A stretch of DNA of 64,000 nucleotides from Rahnella aceris (GTDB lineage: Bacteria > Pseudomonadota > Gammaproteobacteria > Enterobacterales > Enterobacteriaceae), in the NCBI RefSeq assembly GCF_011684115.1, contig NZ_JAADJV010000001.1:2294001-2358000 (forward strand). The letters run 5' to 3'. The notes beneath the pieces are model-generated. The model saw only the letters and a program-made list of their open reading frames with translations. It had not been told where the DNA came from and did not search any database. Position 1 is the stretch's first letter, and every line of letters starts with the position of its first letter. A program made the position numbers and the translations under genes. Positions 48,283 to 57,403 of the stretch are shown here, piece after piece.

Positions 48283-48309
48283 CTATCGGCGGAATGTTCT
48301 CGAAATTTA
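48283..48309 (-). promoter_or_regulatory. Sigma-28 (FliA) promoter of the chemotaxis gene
   Basis: On the minus strand TAAATTTC, then 11 bp, then GCCGATAG. This fits the FliA consensus TAAA-N15-GCCGATAA at all of the -35 core and 7 of 8 positions of the -10. Spacing is exactly 15 between TAAA and GCCGATAG. It lies about 160 bp upstream of the start codon. Confidence 0.85.
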
Positions 48310-48546
48310 GTATTGTGACAACTTATTTCTCAAACTTGCTTTTGACCTCATTAACCCTGAGGTTAATTCGCCGCAGGTGAAAGCACACAAAGGCGATAAC
48401 ACATAAAAATATTGCCCGATAAACTTATTTCCCAGTTAAGAAGGCGAGCAGAAGCATATTCTCCGCCGCACGAGTTTGCTATCATCTGCATTATTATTGC
48501 CTGCGTTGCAGAGCACTTCATTGAGAACAAGAGGTTAGGTAATCTT
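48310..48546. promoter_or_regulatory. fldA upstream region
   Basis: The remainder of the 421-bp gap between the chemotaxis gene and fldA. It is open in the fldA frame from 48412, but the family start is at 48547, preceded by AGAGGTTAGG. The fldA promoter must lie here. In E. coli it is SoxS-activated; I cannot assign a SoxS box with confidence. Confidence 0.4.
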
Positions 48547-49074
48547 ATGGCCGTTGTAGGTATCTTCTTTGGATCCGATACAGGTAACACCGAAAACATC
48601 GCAAAAATGATCCAGAAGCAATTGGGTAAAGATGTTGCAGAGGTGCATGACATTGCGAAGAGCAGCAAAGAGGATCTGGAAAAATTCGATATTTTGCTTA
48701 TCGGCATTCCAACCTGGTATTACGGTGAAGCGCAGTGTGACTGGGACGACTTTTTCCCAACGCTGGAAGAGATAGATTTCGAAGGTAAGCTGGTGGCACT
48801 GTTTGGTTGCGGTGACCAGGAAGACTACGCCGAATATTTCTGCGATGCGCTGGGCACCGTGCGCGATATCATTGAGCCACGCGGCGCAGTGATTGTCGGA
48901 CATTGGCCTACCGAAGGTTACCACTTTGAAGCATCTAAAGGCCTGGCGGATGATAAGCACTTCATAGGACTGGCAATTGACGAAGATCGTCAGCCCGAAC
49001 TGACCAGCGAACGTGTTGATGCCTGGGTGAAACAGATCACAGAAGAACTTAGCCTTTCTGAAATTATTGGCTAA
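48547..49074 (+). CDS. fldA: Flavodoxin 1
   Basis: Essential FMN electron carrier for IspG/IspH, BioB, MetH and others. It has 175 residues (E. coli 176). The FMN phosphate loop is GIFFGSDTGNTENIAKMI, and the ring-binding segments are GIPTWYYGEAQCDWDDF and FGCGDQEDYAEYFCDAL. I took MAVVGIFFGSD as the start; the longer upstream frame lacks family similarity. It is followed by fur, as in other enterics. Confidence 0.98.
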   Translation: MAVVGIFFGSDTGNTENIAKMIQKQLGKDVAEVHDIAKSSKEDLEKFDILLIGIPTWYYGEAQCDWDDFFPTLEEIDFEGKLVALFGCGDQEDYAEYFCDALGTVRDIIEPRGAVIVGHWPTEGYHFEASKGLADDKHFIGLAIDEDRQPELTSERVDAWVKQITEELSLSEIIG

Positions 49075-49386
49075 AAACCCTGTTGGCCCTGAGGATTTAT
49101 TCTACAATTGAAGGGCCAAACTATTACTGAAATTAACAATTTAACTGCTACAAAATTGTAACTTTCGGTCGTATCAAGGTACACTGAGTTCCTCTGTTTT
49201 TTCTATTGATCAAGTCGTTGCATTCCAAATGTGACCGGCAATTTGTGATCTTTATTAACAGGCTGTCGTTGACGAGAATTGGCACATTGCGTTAAACGAA
49301 GAGACTAAACGAATAATTTTGTGCCGCCGATGCCACAGGCTGCATGCCTCAACTTGATTAGCACATAGTAACAGGACTGAATCCGC
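49075..49386 (+). promoter_or_regulatory. fldA-fur intergenic region
   Basis: 312 bp. An 8-bp dyad TTGGCCCT / AGGGCCAA (49083-49090 and 49112-49119) with a 21-nt loop follows fldA but has no T-run. A 12-codon open frame (49330-49368, MPQAACLNLIST) ends 18 bp before fur and sits where E. coli has the coupling ORF uof; homology is not shown. fur promoters are expected here (OxyR/SoxS/Fur-regulated in E. coli), but no clear Fur box is seen. Confidence 0.45.
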
Positions 49387-49842
49387 ATGACTGACAACAA
49401 CACCGCACTGAAGAAAGCCGGCTTAAAAGTCACGCTTCCGCGCCTCAAAATCCTGGAAGTGCTGCAAGCGCCGGAAGGTCATCACGTTAGTGCGGAAGAT
49501 CTTTACAAGCAACTGATTGATATGGGTGAAGAAATTGGCCTGGCGACGGTTTACCGCGTTCTGAACCAGTTTGACGACGCCGGTATTGTCACCCGTCATA
49601 ACTTCGAAGGCGGCAAGTCCGTATTCGAACTGACCCAGCAACATCACCATGACCACCTGATCTGTCTGGATTGCGGTCGTGTGATCGAATTCCGTGACGA
49701 ATATATTGAAGGTCGTCAGCGTGAGATTGCTAAGAAACACGGTATCAAGCTCACCAACCACAGCCTGTATTTGTACGGTCACTGTGAAGCAGGCGATTGC
49801 CGCGAAGATGACTCTTTGCACAACGATAAACCTGCGCAGTAA
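49387..49842 (+). CDS. fur: Ferric uptake regulator Fur
   Basis: Fe2+-dependent global repressor of iron uptake, 151 residues (E. coli 148). The winged helix (1-80) includes EEIGLATVYRVLNQFDDAGIV (in part). The metal-binding region is QQHHHDHLICLDCGRVIEF with CLDC zinc cysteines, and the C-terminal part has GHCEAGDC. Metal ligands are all present. Fur also regulates sdh through RyhB in relatives. Confidence 0.99.
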   Translation: MTDNNTALKKAGLKVTLPRLKILEVLQAPEGHHVSAEDLYKQLIDMGEEIGLATVYRVLNQFDDAGIVTRHNFEGGKSVFELTQQHHHDHLICLDCGRVIEFRDEYIEGRQREIAKKHGIKLTNHSLYLYGHCEAGDCREDDSLHNDKPAQ

Positions 49843-49865
49843 TCTGCACAGGCTTTGACTAAATT

Positions 49866-49888
49866 AACCGCTGAAAAGCGGTTTTTTT
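49866..49888 (+). terminator. fur terminator
   Basis: AACCGCT / AGCGGTT stem (7 bp, GAAA loop) followed by TTTTT, 23 bp past the fur stop. Confidence 0.93.
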
Positions 49889-49929
49889 ATGTCTGATATC
49901 GACGCAGATTGAGCCCGGATAGCAGGCAT

Positions 49930-49951
49930 AAAAAACCCCGGCAAGCCGGGG
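49930..49951 (-). terminator. chiPQ terminator
   Basis: On the minus strand CCCCGG / CCGGGG (4-nt loop) is followed by TTTTTTATG, 20 bp past the chiQ stop. With the fur terminator it insulates the convergent genes. Confidence 0.9.
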
Positions 49952-49970
49952 TATGTTTCGCTGCTGAGAT

Positions 49971-50312
49971 TCACGACTTAGGTGAATTGTTCGTTTTTAT
50001 TTCCTGCCAGATTTTCCCGCAATCAGCAGCATATGCCTGACCGTCGCCAGTTTTACGCGCCGTCAGACATCGCTGGTAATCCAACACACGTACCGTTTCT
50101 TGTTCCGCAAATTGCTGGTGGGCTTTTTCCTGTTTCAGTTTATTCAGTAACACCTCGCAGGATGCCAGTTTGTCCGGATTGCCTTCTGACGTATTGATAC
50201 AGGCACGGTAATCTTCCCGCGTTTGGGATATTTGTGCCTGATCGGCGGTGGGTGCACAACCGGCCAGCAAAACAGCCGAAACCATGATCATCAGTACTTT
50301 ATTCATCGACAT
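49971..50312 (-). CDS. chiQ: Chitoporin operon lipoprotein ChiQ
   Basis: Lipoprotein of unknown function co-transcribed with the chitoporin. It has 113 residues with a lipobox LLAGC (Cys19). The diagnostic C-terminal stretch is EQETVRVLDYQRCLTARKTGD followed by DCGKIWQEIKTNN. It starts 7 bp after the chiP stop at ATG 50312 with GAGG upstream; a second ATG is two codons in. Confidence 0.92.
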   Translation of the reverse strand: MSMNKVLMIMVSAVLLAGCAPTADQAQISQTREDYRACINTSEGNPDKLASCEVLLNKLKQEKAHQQFAEQETVRVLDYQRCLTARKTGDGQAYAADCGKIWQEIKTNNSPKS

Positions 50313-50319
50313 AGCGACC

Positions 50320-51741
50320 TCAGAAAATAGTAAATGGAGCGATAACGATGAATTTCACGTCTTTTTCATCCTGGAAAATGTTGCCGTAACCGCCGCCCCA
50401 GCTCGGAATATCCGAATGGTTGTCGTACTGGGTGTAATGCAGTTTGAACAACGTCCCTTTGGCGCGCCCTTCCTGAATGGTGTACAGCGCATCCAGGCTC
50501 CATGCGCTTTCTTTCAGACGCTGGCTCTGGTCATAAGCGGCGTTGGTGCTCGGTTTGGCATCCCAGGCATAGACGTACGAACCACCGACCGCGAAGCCCG
50601 GTAAATCCCATTTCGCCAGATCATACAATACGCCTGCATATACTGCTTTTTCACCGTTGGCGTTGAAGTCCGAGCGGTTGTCCCACCACACATCAAGACG
50701 GCCGTTTGAGGAAGAATAAGTCGGGGTCATGCGCTGCAGGAAGTAGCCCTGATTCCCTTCCGCTTTCACCATCGTCCCTTCCAGACGCCAGTTAAACTGC
50801 CCGGTGGTATAGCCAAAGGTCAGTGCCTGCAACCATGCCAGACCGTCATACAGACTGTTCGGATCATTCTTGTCACTGATGCGGTCTTCTGCACCATAGA
50901 ACTGATAGCTGGTGGTCAGCGGATTGCCCAGCAGATCCATTTTGTACGAGGCCTTAGCAAAGTACTGATCGACATAACTTTCAGCCTGGCCAAATGCGCC
51001 TTCCAGTACGAAGTCATTTTTAAAATCATATTTCGCACCGAGCGAATGAATATAAGAAACGCCGGTTTTCTTGTCATTCTGGCGGAAATCATCCATTTCC
51101 AGATGCCACGGCGATTTATATTCATCAGCCCACATATAGGAGAAACTCAGTTCACCCGGGTCACCGAAATCGTGTTTATAACCGGCTTCCGCACCGCGAT
51201 ACGTACCCGGCATAAAGCTCCAGTGCGGTGCGATCAGCGTCTGTCCGGTAGGCTGAATATACCCTGCGTGCCCCCAGAATCCGCCGTATTTGAATTTACC
51301 GGCTGCCTTATAAAGACTGACCCCACTTTTATCCCCGGAGTAATCTTCGTCGTAGGCGCGGTTGCTGTTGGAAAAGGCGATTTCGTTGGGATGGCCGCTC
51401 TCGCTGCTCTCAGCCATTTCAATCGCCGTAAAGGCTGCGATATCAATACCAAACATGTCCCAGGCATAGCCGGAAGAAAAATCGAGGTTCAGGTTAGCGG
51501 TAGAATGCGAAAGGTTGGTTGTATAGTCTTTGTAGTGGTCACTCGCCGGATCCATGTCCTTGCGGTCACGTTCACGCTGCCAGTAGTACACACCGCCGGT
51601 CAGTGTGGAATCATCAATAAAACCGGCTGCTTTGGTCTCTTGTGAAAACATCATTCCGCCACCCAGTAAGGTGCCGGCGAGAGAATACATGGCAGGTTTC
51701 AGGTAAGCCGATCCCCTGCCCCTGTTACGGCGCTTGTGCAT
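50320..51741 (-). CDS. chiP: Chitoporin ChiP
   Basis: Outer-membrane porin (OprD family) for chitooligosaccharides, 473 residues (E. coli 468). A signal peptide of about 38 residues ends in ETKAAG; the mature barrel is aromatic and glycine-rich and ends in ...IVIAPFTIF with terminal Phe. It precedes chiQ. Its leader is expected to be repressed by the sRNA ChiX and relieved by chitosugars, and the gene lies near nag genes that consume the sugars. Confidence 0.96.
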   Translation of the reverse strand: MHKRRNRGRGSAYLKPAMYSLAGTLLGGGMMFSQETKAAGFIDDSTLTGGVYYWQRERDRKDMDPASDHYKDYTTNLSHSTANLNLDFSSGYAWDMFGIDIAAFTAIEMAESSESGHPNEIAFSNSNRAYDEDYSGDKSGVSLYKAAGKFKYGGFWGHAGYIQPTGQTLIAPHWSFMPGTYRGAEAGYKHDFGDPGELSFSYMWADEYKSPWHLEMDDFRQNDKKTGVSYIHSLGAKYDFKNDFVLEGAFGQAESYVDQYFAKASYKMDLLGNPLTTSYQFYGAEDRISDKNDPNSLYDGLAWLQALTFGYTTGQFNWRLEGTMVKAEGNQGYFLQRMTPTYSSSNGRLDVWWDNRSDFNANGEKAVYAGVLYDLAKWDLPGFAVGGSYVYAWDAKPSTNAAYDQSQRLKESAWSLDALYTIQEGRAKGTLFKLHYTQYDNHSDIPSWGGGYGNIFQDEKDVKFIVIAPFTIF

Positions 51742-52168
51742 AGAGATTCCTCATGTTGACTAAAAAAACGAGCAAAACCCAAACGGGTATAAAAAGCGGT
51801 CGCCAGAGGCGTAACCGGTTAAATCAACATCAAGAGTATTTTTCGCGACGCGAATTATCAATGAGTAATTAATCATTAATTATCGAAATATGACAAAGTG
51901 CACATAAAGATGAAAAAGCATTACAGAGGTATGCAGGAAAGGATTAAAGCAATGGACTATAATAATATATAATTAAAACATACGATTAAACAAAATCATC
52001 TTACAGTTTAAACGTTTCAGCAATATGAACGGCTGTGGCACAACGTTTTAAAAGTAAGCATAGGAAATACATTAATTCGCGACGAAAAACAAAAGGCATC
52101 TCTGACAAGAATAACAGGCGAAAAAAAACGCAGCCTGAACTGCGTTTTTGTTACCTCATACTGAGGAC
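51742..52168 (-). promoter_or_regulatory. chiP leader and glnS 3' region
   Basis: 427 bp. Next to the chiP ATG, at 51743-51760, the minus strand reads GTCAACATGAGGAATCTC. It resembles the E. coli chiP leader that pairs with ChiX (GAGGAAT core and GTCAA end shared). The rest is AT-rich and contains no credible gene. The glnS terminator lies at 52121-52149. Confidence 0.5.
52121..52149 (-). terminator. glnS terminator
   Basis: AAAAACGCAG / CTGCGTTTTT stem with a 6-nt loop; T-run follows on the minus strand (TTTCGCC). It lies 19 bp past the glnS stop and has A/T tracts on both sides. Confidence 0.85.
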
Positions 52169-53839
52169 TTACGCGACGGGTTTGCTTTCCCAGGTATCAC
52201 GCAGGCCAACGGTACGGTTAAACACCAGATGTTCAGCACTTGAGTAGCGGTTGTCGGCACAGAAGTAACCTTCACGCTCAAACTGCAGGCTGATTTCAGC
52301 CTGTGCAGCCACCAGTGATGGCTCCACGAAACCGTGGGAAATCACCAGGGAATCCGGGTTGATGGTGGTCAGGAAGTCTTCCGCCTGGCCCGGGTTTGCG
52401 ACGCTGAACAGACGGTCATACAGGCGGAACTCAGCCGGTTTGCCTTCAGACGCGGACACCCAGTGGATCACGCCTTTCACCTTGCGGCCATCGGCAGGAT
52501 CTTTGCTCAGCGTGTCGATATCGTAAGAACAGAAGATAGTGGTGATATTTCCTTCCTCGTCTTTCTCGATACGTTCTGCTTTGATCACATACGCATTACG
52601 CAGGCGCACTTCTTTGCCCAACACCAGACGTTTGTACTGCTTGTTGGCTTCTTCGCGGAAATCAGCCTGATCGATGTAAATCTCACGGGTAAACGGCACT
52701 TCGCGGGTGCCCATTTCCGGTTTGCCCGGATGATTCGGCATCTTCACCATCTGCACATCATCACCGGTAAAGTTTTCAATGATCACTTTAACCGGATTGA
52801 TAACCGCCATGGCGCGCGGTGCGTTCTCGTTGAGATCGTCACGGATGCAAGATTCCAGCGCCATCATTTCAACGTTGTTATCCTGCTTGGTAACGCCGAT
52901 ACGACGGCAGAATTCACGGATAGACGCCGCGGTATAGCCCCGGCGACGCAGACCTGAAACGGTCGGCATGCGCGGGTCATCCCAGCCTTCAACAATCTTC
53001 TCGGTCACCAGCAGGTTCAGCTTGCGCTTGGACATGATGGAGTATTCGAGATTCAGACGGGAGAATTCGTACTGACGCGGGTGACATGGAATAGAAATAT
53101 TATCCAGAACCCAGTCGTACAGACGACGGTTATCCTGGAATTCCAGCGTACACAGCGAATGGGTGATCCCTTCCAGCGCATCGGAAATGCAGTGGGTGAA
53201 ATCGTACATCGGATAGATGCACCATTTTTTACCGGTCTGGTGATGTTCTGCGAATTTAATACGGTACAGAACCGGATCACGCATGACAAAGAATGGCGAG
53301 GCCATATCGATTTTTGCACGCAGACACGCAGCGCCTTCGGCGAACTCACCGTTACGCATTTTTTCAAATAACGCAATGTTCTCTTCCACGGTGCGATCGC
53401 GGTACGGGCTGTTTTTACCCGGCGACGTCAGGGAGCCGCGATATTCACGGATCTGGTCAGGAGACAGTTCATCAACATACGCCAGACCTTTGTTGATCAG
53501 TTCAAGCGCATAAGCATGCAGTTGATCAAAATAGTCCGAGGAGTAATGAATATCGCCGCTCCAGTCGAAACCTAACCACTGAACGTCGCGTTTGATTGAC
53601 TCAACGAATTCGATGTCTTCTTTTGCCGGGTTGGTATCGTCAAAACGCAGATTACACTGGCCCTGATAGTCTTGCGCGATGCCGAAATTCAGGCAGATAG
53701 ATTTCGCATGACCGATGTGCAGATAACCATTAGGCTCAGGTGGGAAACGGGTGTGAACGGTATTGTGCTTCCCGGTCGCCAGATCTTCATCAATAATCTG
53801 ACGGATAAAATTTGTTGGGCGGGCTTCAGCCTCACTCAT
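52169..53839 (-). CDS. glnS: Glutamine-tRNA ligase
   Basis: Class I aminoacyl-tRNA synthetase charging tRNA-Gln, 556 residues (E. coli 554). Signature motifs are [15 protein letters not shown] (HIGH) near residue 35 and VMSKRKLN-type [11 protein letters not shown] (KMSKS equivalent) near 268. The C-terminal beta-barrel anticodon-binding domain is complete. It lies 191 bp after nagE on the same strand, separated by a terminator. Three tRNA-Gln genes lie in this same window. Confidence 0.98.
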   Translation of the reverse strand: MSEAEARPTNFIRQIIDEDLATGKHNTVHTRFPPEPNGYLHIGHAKSICLNFGIAQDYQGQCNLRFDDTNPAKEDIEFVESIKRDVQWLGFDWSGDIHYSSDYFDQLHAYALELINKGLAYVDELSPDQIREYRGSLTSPGKNSPYRDRTVEENIALFEKMRNGEFAEGAACLRAKIDMASPFFVMRDPVLYRIKFAEHHQTGKKWCIYPMYDFTHCISDALEGITHSLCTLEFQDNRRLYDWVLDNISIPCHPRQYEFSRLNLEYSIMSKRKLNLLVTEKIVEGWDDPRMPTVSGLRRRGYTAASIREFCRRIGVTKQDNNVEMMALESCIRDDLNENAPRAMAVINPVKVIIENFTGDDVQMVKMPNHPGKPEMGTREVPFTREIYIDQADFREEANKQYKRLVLGKEVRLRNAYVIKAERIEKDEEGNITTIFCSYDIDTLSKDPADGRKVKGVIHWVSASEGKPAEFRLYDRLFSVANPGQAEDFLTTINPDSLVISHGFVEPSLVAAQAEISLQFEREGYFCADNRYSSAEHLVFNRTVGLRDTWESKPVA

Positions 53840-53965
53840 TGTGCAATTCCTCTACGCAACATTGACTCTACGGATAACCGCTTATGTTCCAACAAGCCAC
53901 GCCGGGAAACAACCGTTAGTTGCATTAAATCGTGGTTATCTCTGGTGCCTCTGTCCTCAGACAAT

Positions 53966-53996
53966 AAAAAACGGGAAGAGATCGCTCTCTTCCCGC
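53966..53996 (-). terminator. nagE terminator
   Basis: On the minus strand a perfect 10-bp stem CGGGAAGAGA / TCTCTTCCCG with a 4-nt loop is followed by TTTTTTATTG, 36 bp past the nagE stop. Confidence 0.93.
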
Positions 53997-54031
53997 TGTC
54001 ACTACGTCGACCTGTTACATCATCCGCAGGG

Positions 54032-56071
54032 TTATTTGCCCTGGATATCGAACAGTTTCGTTTGACCGGCAACCACTGAACCGCTGGCCAGTGACGTCAC
54101 ACCGGTATAATCATCAATATTGCTGACGACTACCGGGCTGATCATTGAGCGCGCATTGGCATTCAGATAATCCAGATCCAGTTCCAGTACAGGCTGACCG
54201 GCAGTGACTGTTGCCCCTTCTTCAACCAGGCGGGTAAAGCCCTGGCCGTTCAGTGCAACAGTATCAATCCCCATATGCACCACGATTTCAGCACCGGAAA
54301 TCGTTTCCAGGCAGAACGCATGATTGGTATTGAAGATTTTCACCACCGTGCCCGCAGCCGGCGACACAACGATTTTATCGGTAGGACGGATGGCAACACC
54401 ATCACCCACCGCTTTGCTGGCAAAGGCTTCATCAGGCACCTGATCCAGCGCCACAATGTCACCGGTAACCGGAGACACTAAGGTTTCCACTACCGTTTTC
54501 ACGCTGTTTGGCACTGCCTGAGGTTTGATTTCAGACAGTGGCGCAGCCGGAGTCACGGTAGCCGCAGCAATCGGGCCTGCATTCAGTGCGGTACGCATCG
54601 CACCGGCAATGATTTCGGCACGGGTACCGACAATCACCTGCACGCTTTGTTTATTCAGACGGATAACTCCTGAAGCGCCCAGACGTTTCGCCAGTCCGTC
54701 GTTGACCAGTGCGGAGTCTTTCACGTTCAGGCGCAGACGGGTGATACAGGCATCAATGCCGGTCAGGTTTTCTGAACCGCCGATGGCACTGATATAACGA
54801 CGTGCCAGAGCAACGGTTTCGTCACCTTTGTTGCCAGCAGATTCCACATCAACGTCGTAACCGTCCGCTTCGTCACCGGCCACTGCCAGTTCACGTCCCG
54901 GGGTCAGCAGGTTGAATTTCTGGATGGTGAAACGGAACACCACATAGTAAATCACGAAGAACACCAGACCCTGAGGGATCAGCATGTACCAGTGAGTCGC
55001 CAGCGGGTTACGGGAAGACAGCACCATATCCACCAAACCTGCGCTGAAGCCGAAACCGGCAATCCAGTGCATGCTTGCTGCGATGAAGACCGAAATCCCG
55101 GTCAGTACGGCGTGAATCACATACAACACCGGCGCAACGAACATGAAGGAGAATTCCAGCGGTTCGGTGATACCGGTAAAGAAGGAAGCGAAAGCAGCAG
55201 CCAGCATGATACCAGCAACTTTTGCTTTGTTTTCAGGACGTGCGCAGTGGTAAATCGCCAGTGCCGCGCCCGGAAGACCAAACATCATGATCGGGAAGAA
55301 ACCTGCCTGATAACGACCGGTGATACCCACCACCGCTTTACCTGACTGGATAGATTCCTGACCACCGAGGAAGTTAGGGATATCGTTAATACCTGCAACA
55401 TCAAACCAGAACACGGAGTTCAGTGCATGATGCAGACCGACCGGGATCAGTAAACGGTTGAAGAAGGCATAGATACCGGCACCGGCAGAACCCAGTTGCT
55501 GGATATGCTCACCGAAGGTCACCAGACCGTTGAAAATCAGAGGCCATACATACATCAGGATGAAGGCAACGATGATCATCAGGAAAGAAGTCAGGATCGG
55601 AACCAGACGACGACCACTGAAGAATGACAGCGCTTTCGGCAACTCGACGTGGCTGAAACGGTTGTACAACTCAGCAGAAATGATACCGACTAAGATACCG
55701 ACAAACTGGTTATTGATTTTACCAAATGCCGCCGGCACCTGGTCTAACGGGATCTTCTGAATCATGGACACGGCTGCAGGCGAACACAGCGTGGTCAGCA
55801 CCAGGAAACCGACAAAACCCGTCAGTGCAGCTGCACCGTCTTTGTCTTTGGACATGCCATACGCCACACCGATCGCAAACAGTACGGACATGTTTTCAAT
55901 AATGGCGGAGCCAGATTTAATGAAAAATGCCGCCAGCGCATTGTCTCCCCCCCAACCCACAGGGTCGATCCAGTAACCGACGCCCATGAGGATTGCGGCG
56001 GCTGGCAACGTAGCAACGGGCACCATTAATGCCCGGCCAATCTTTTGTAAATAACTCAGTATATTCAACAT
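54032..56071 (-). CDS. nagE: PTS N-acetylglucosamine transporter subunit IICBA
   Basis: Imports and phosphorylates GlcNAc to GlcNAc-6-P. It has 679 residues (E. coli 648); domain order IIC (1-375, about ten helices), IIB (about 410-490, phospho-Cys in GIDACITRLRL), IIA (about 520-679, active His in AEIVVHMGIDTVAL). The IIC-IIB linker and the IIB-IIA linker are both longer than in E. coli. It starts at 56071 with AGGGGG just upstream and is divergent from nagB. Confidence 0.97.
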   Translation of the reverse strand: MLNILSYLQKIGRALMVPVATLPAAAILMGVGYWIDPVGWGGDNALAAFFIKSGSAIIENMSVLFAIGVAYGMSKDKDGAAALTGFVGFLVLTTLCSPAAVSMIQKIPLDQVPAAFGKINNQFVGILVGIISAELYNRFSHVELPKALSFFSGRRLVPILTSFLMIIVAFILMYVWPLIFNGLVTFGEHIQQLGSAGAGIYAFFNRLLIPVGLHHALNSVFWFDVAGINDIPNFLGGQESIQSGKAVVGITGRYQAGFFPIMMFGLPGAALAIYHCARPENKAKVAGIMLAAAFASFFTGITEPLEFSFMFVAPVLYVIHAVLTGISVFIAASMHWIAGFGFSAGLVDMVLSSRNPLATHWYMLIPQGLVFFVIYYVVFRFTIQKFNLLTPGRELAVAGDEADGYDVDVESAGNKGDETVALARRYISAIGGSENLTGIDACITRLRLNVKDSALVNDGLAKRLGASGVIRLNKQSVQVIVGTRAEIIAGAMRTALNAGPIAAATVTPAAPLSEIKPQAVPNSVKTVVETLVSPVTGDIVALDQVPDEAFASKAVGDGVAIRPTDKIVVSPAAGTVVKIFNTNHAFCLETISGAEIVVHMGIDTVALNGQGFTRLVEEGATVTAGQPVLELDLDYLNANARSMISPVVVSNIDDYTGVTSLASGSVVAGQTKLFDIQGK

Positions 56072-56179
56072 TCCCCCTACTCGCCCGTAAGCGAATCACC
56101 AAAGTAGTTTAATTAGTATGTTTACTACCTTTTACATTTACCGTTCCGATTTAACCAACTGCAATTGCGAGTGTAAAAA

Positions 56180-56203
56180 TATTATTTCGTATCGCAAATT
56201 AAA
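56180..56203. promoter_or_regulatory. Candidate NagC operator
   Basis: Near-symmetric TATTATTTCG, 3-4 bp, CGCAAATTAA, AT-rich flanks around a central TCG..CGC, as in NagC/Mlc operators. It lies about 110 bp upstream of nagE, overlapping its probable promoter. Assigned by pattern and position only. Confidence 0.5.
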
Positions 56204-56214
56204 ACCTCTCTTTT

Positions 56215-56230
56215 TGTGAGATTTGTCACC
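56215..56230. promoter_or_regulatory. CRP site between nagE and nagB
   Basis: TGTGA, 6 bp, TCACC matches the CRP consensus at 9 of 10 positions. It is the centre of a larger imperfect dyad (CCTCTCTTTTTG on one side, CAAAAAGAGG on the other). CRP activation of both nag promoters is known in E. coli. Confidence 0.7.
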
Positions 56231-56453
56231 AAAAAGAGGTCATAACATGCCATTTCACTGGTCAATACACCAAACTTATTTTATCATTAAAAAAATCCAG
56301 ACGGTATTGTGCCAGTCATAAACCGTTGCGGTGGTTTACGCTTAACAAGACCGCCCTGAACCCAAAACTGCTTTCTGACTTATTGTCCCGCGCTAGCACT
56401 TCTGCGGAGGACAGACACATTATATTCAATATTCTGAAACTAAGAGGTATCTG

Positions 56454-57254
56454 ATGAGACTTATTCCATTAAACACCCCCACTGAAGTTGGCAAATGGGC
56501 TGCACGTCATATTGTTGAACGCATCAACGCATTTAAACCCACTGCTGACCGCCCTTTTGTTCTGGGCTTACCAACCGGTGGTACGCCGCTCGAAGCTTAC
56601 AAACATTTAATCGCCATGCATAAAGCAGGCCAGGTTAGCTTTAAGAACGTAGTGACCTTCAACATGGACGAATATGTCGGTCTGCCGCAGGAACACCCTG
56701 AGAGCTACCATACGTTTATGTACAAAAACTTCTTTGACCACGTTGATATTCCACGCGAAAACATCAATCTGCTGAATGGTAATGCACCAGACGTCAACGA
56801 AGAATGCCGCCAGTACGAAGCGAAAATTAAGTCTTACGGCAAAATTCACCTGTTTATGGGCGGCGTGGGTAATGACGGTCATATCGCATTCAACGAACCA
56901 GCCTCTTCTCTGGCTTCCCGTACGCGTATCAAAACCCTGACCCATGAAACCCGTATCGCGAACTCACGTTTCTTCGACAACGATGTCTCTCAGGTGCCAA
57001 AATACGCCCTGACCGTTGGCGTGGGCACGTTGCTGGACGCAGAAGAAGTGATGATTCTGGTGACCGGCCATGCGAAAGCGCAGGCGCTGGAAGCGGCAGT
57101 TGAAGGTAATATCAACCATATGTGGACCATCAGCTGCCTGCAATTGCACGCGAAAGCCGTTATGGTGTGTGACGAACCGTCCACCATGGAACTGAAAGTC
57201 AAAACTGTTAAATATTTCCGCGAGTTAGAAGCGGAAAATATGAAAAATCTCTGA
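56454..57254 (+). CDS. nagB: Glucosamine-6-phosphate deaminase
   Basis: Converts GlcN-6-P to fructose-6-P and ammonia; hexameric and activated by GlcNAc-6-P. It has 266 residues, equal to E. coli. Catalytic regions: [17 protein letters not shown] (Asp72) and [16 protein letters not shown] (Asp141, His143, Glu148). It is the first gene of nagBACD, separated from nagA by an ERIC element. Confidence 0.98.
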   Translation: MRLIPLNTPTEVGKWAARHIVERINAFKPTADRPFVLGLPTGGTPLEAYKHLIAMHKAGQVSFKNVVTFNMDEYVGLPQEHPESYHTFMYKNFFDHVDIPRENINLLNGNAPDVNEECRQYEAKIKSYGKIHLFMGGVGNDGHIAFNEPASSLASRTRIKTLTHETRIANSRFFDNDVSQVPKYALTVGVGTLLDAEEVMILVTGHAKAQALEAAVEGNINHMWTISCLQLHAKAVMVCDEPSTMELKVKTVKYFRELEAENMKNL

Positions 57255-57264
57255 TCCAAAATTA

Positions 57265-57385
57265 TGCCCAAAGCCAGTCGGGTTGCGGCAAGGCGGCAAC
57301 GAGCGAATCTCCGGGAGCTTACTGAAGTAAGTGACCGGAGTGAGTGAGGCCGCCAACGCAGCAGCAGCGTGACTGGAGAAGGGCA
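57265..57385. repeat. ERIC element between nagB and nagA
   Basis: About 120 bp. The core GCGAATCTCCGGGAGCTTAC, then GAAGTAAGTGACCGGAGTGAG, matches the ERIC consensus central inverted repeat. The ends are complementary (GCCC...CCAGTC against GACTGG...GGGC). It would be transcribed as a long hairpin in the nagB-nagA mRNA. It is much better preserved than the copy at 33580-33701. Confidence 0.9.
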
Positions 57386-57403
57386 AACGTACTAGGGGGC
57401 ATG

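Larger units (their letters stand above)
56072..56453. promoter_or_regulatory. nagE-nagB divergent control region
   Basis: 382 bp with no gene. It contains a CRP-like site (56215-56230) inside a larger dyad, and a NagC-operator-like AT-rich near-palindrome (56180-56203). In E. coli NagC binds two operators here and forms a loop. I could not identify the second one with confidence. Confidence 0.7.

Noticed and set aside
52035..52247. 70-codon plus-strand ORF between chiP and glnS
   Set aside because: It runs through the glnS terminator and into glnS and has a strongly basic random composition.
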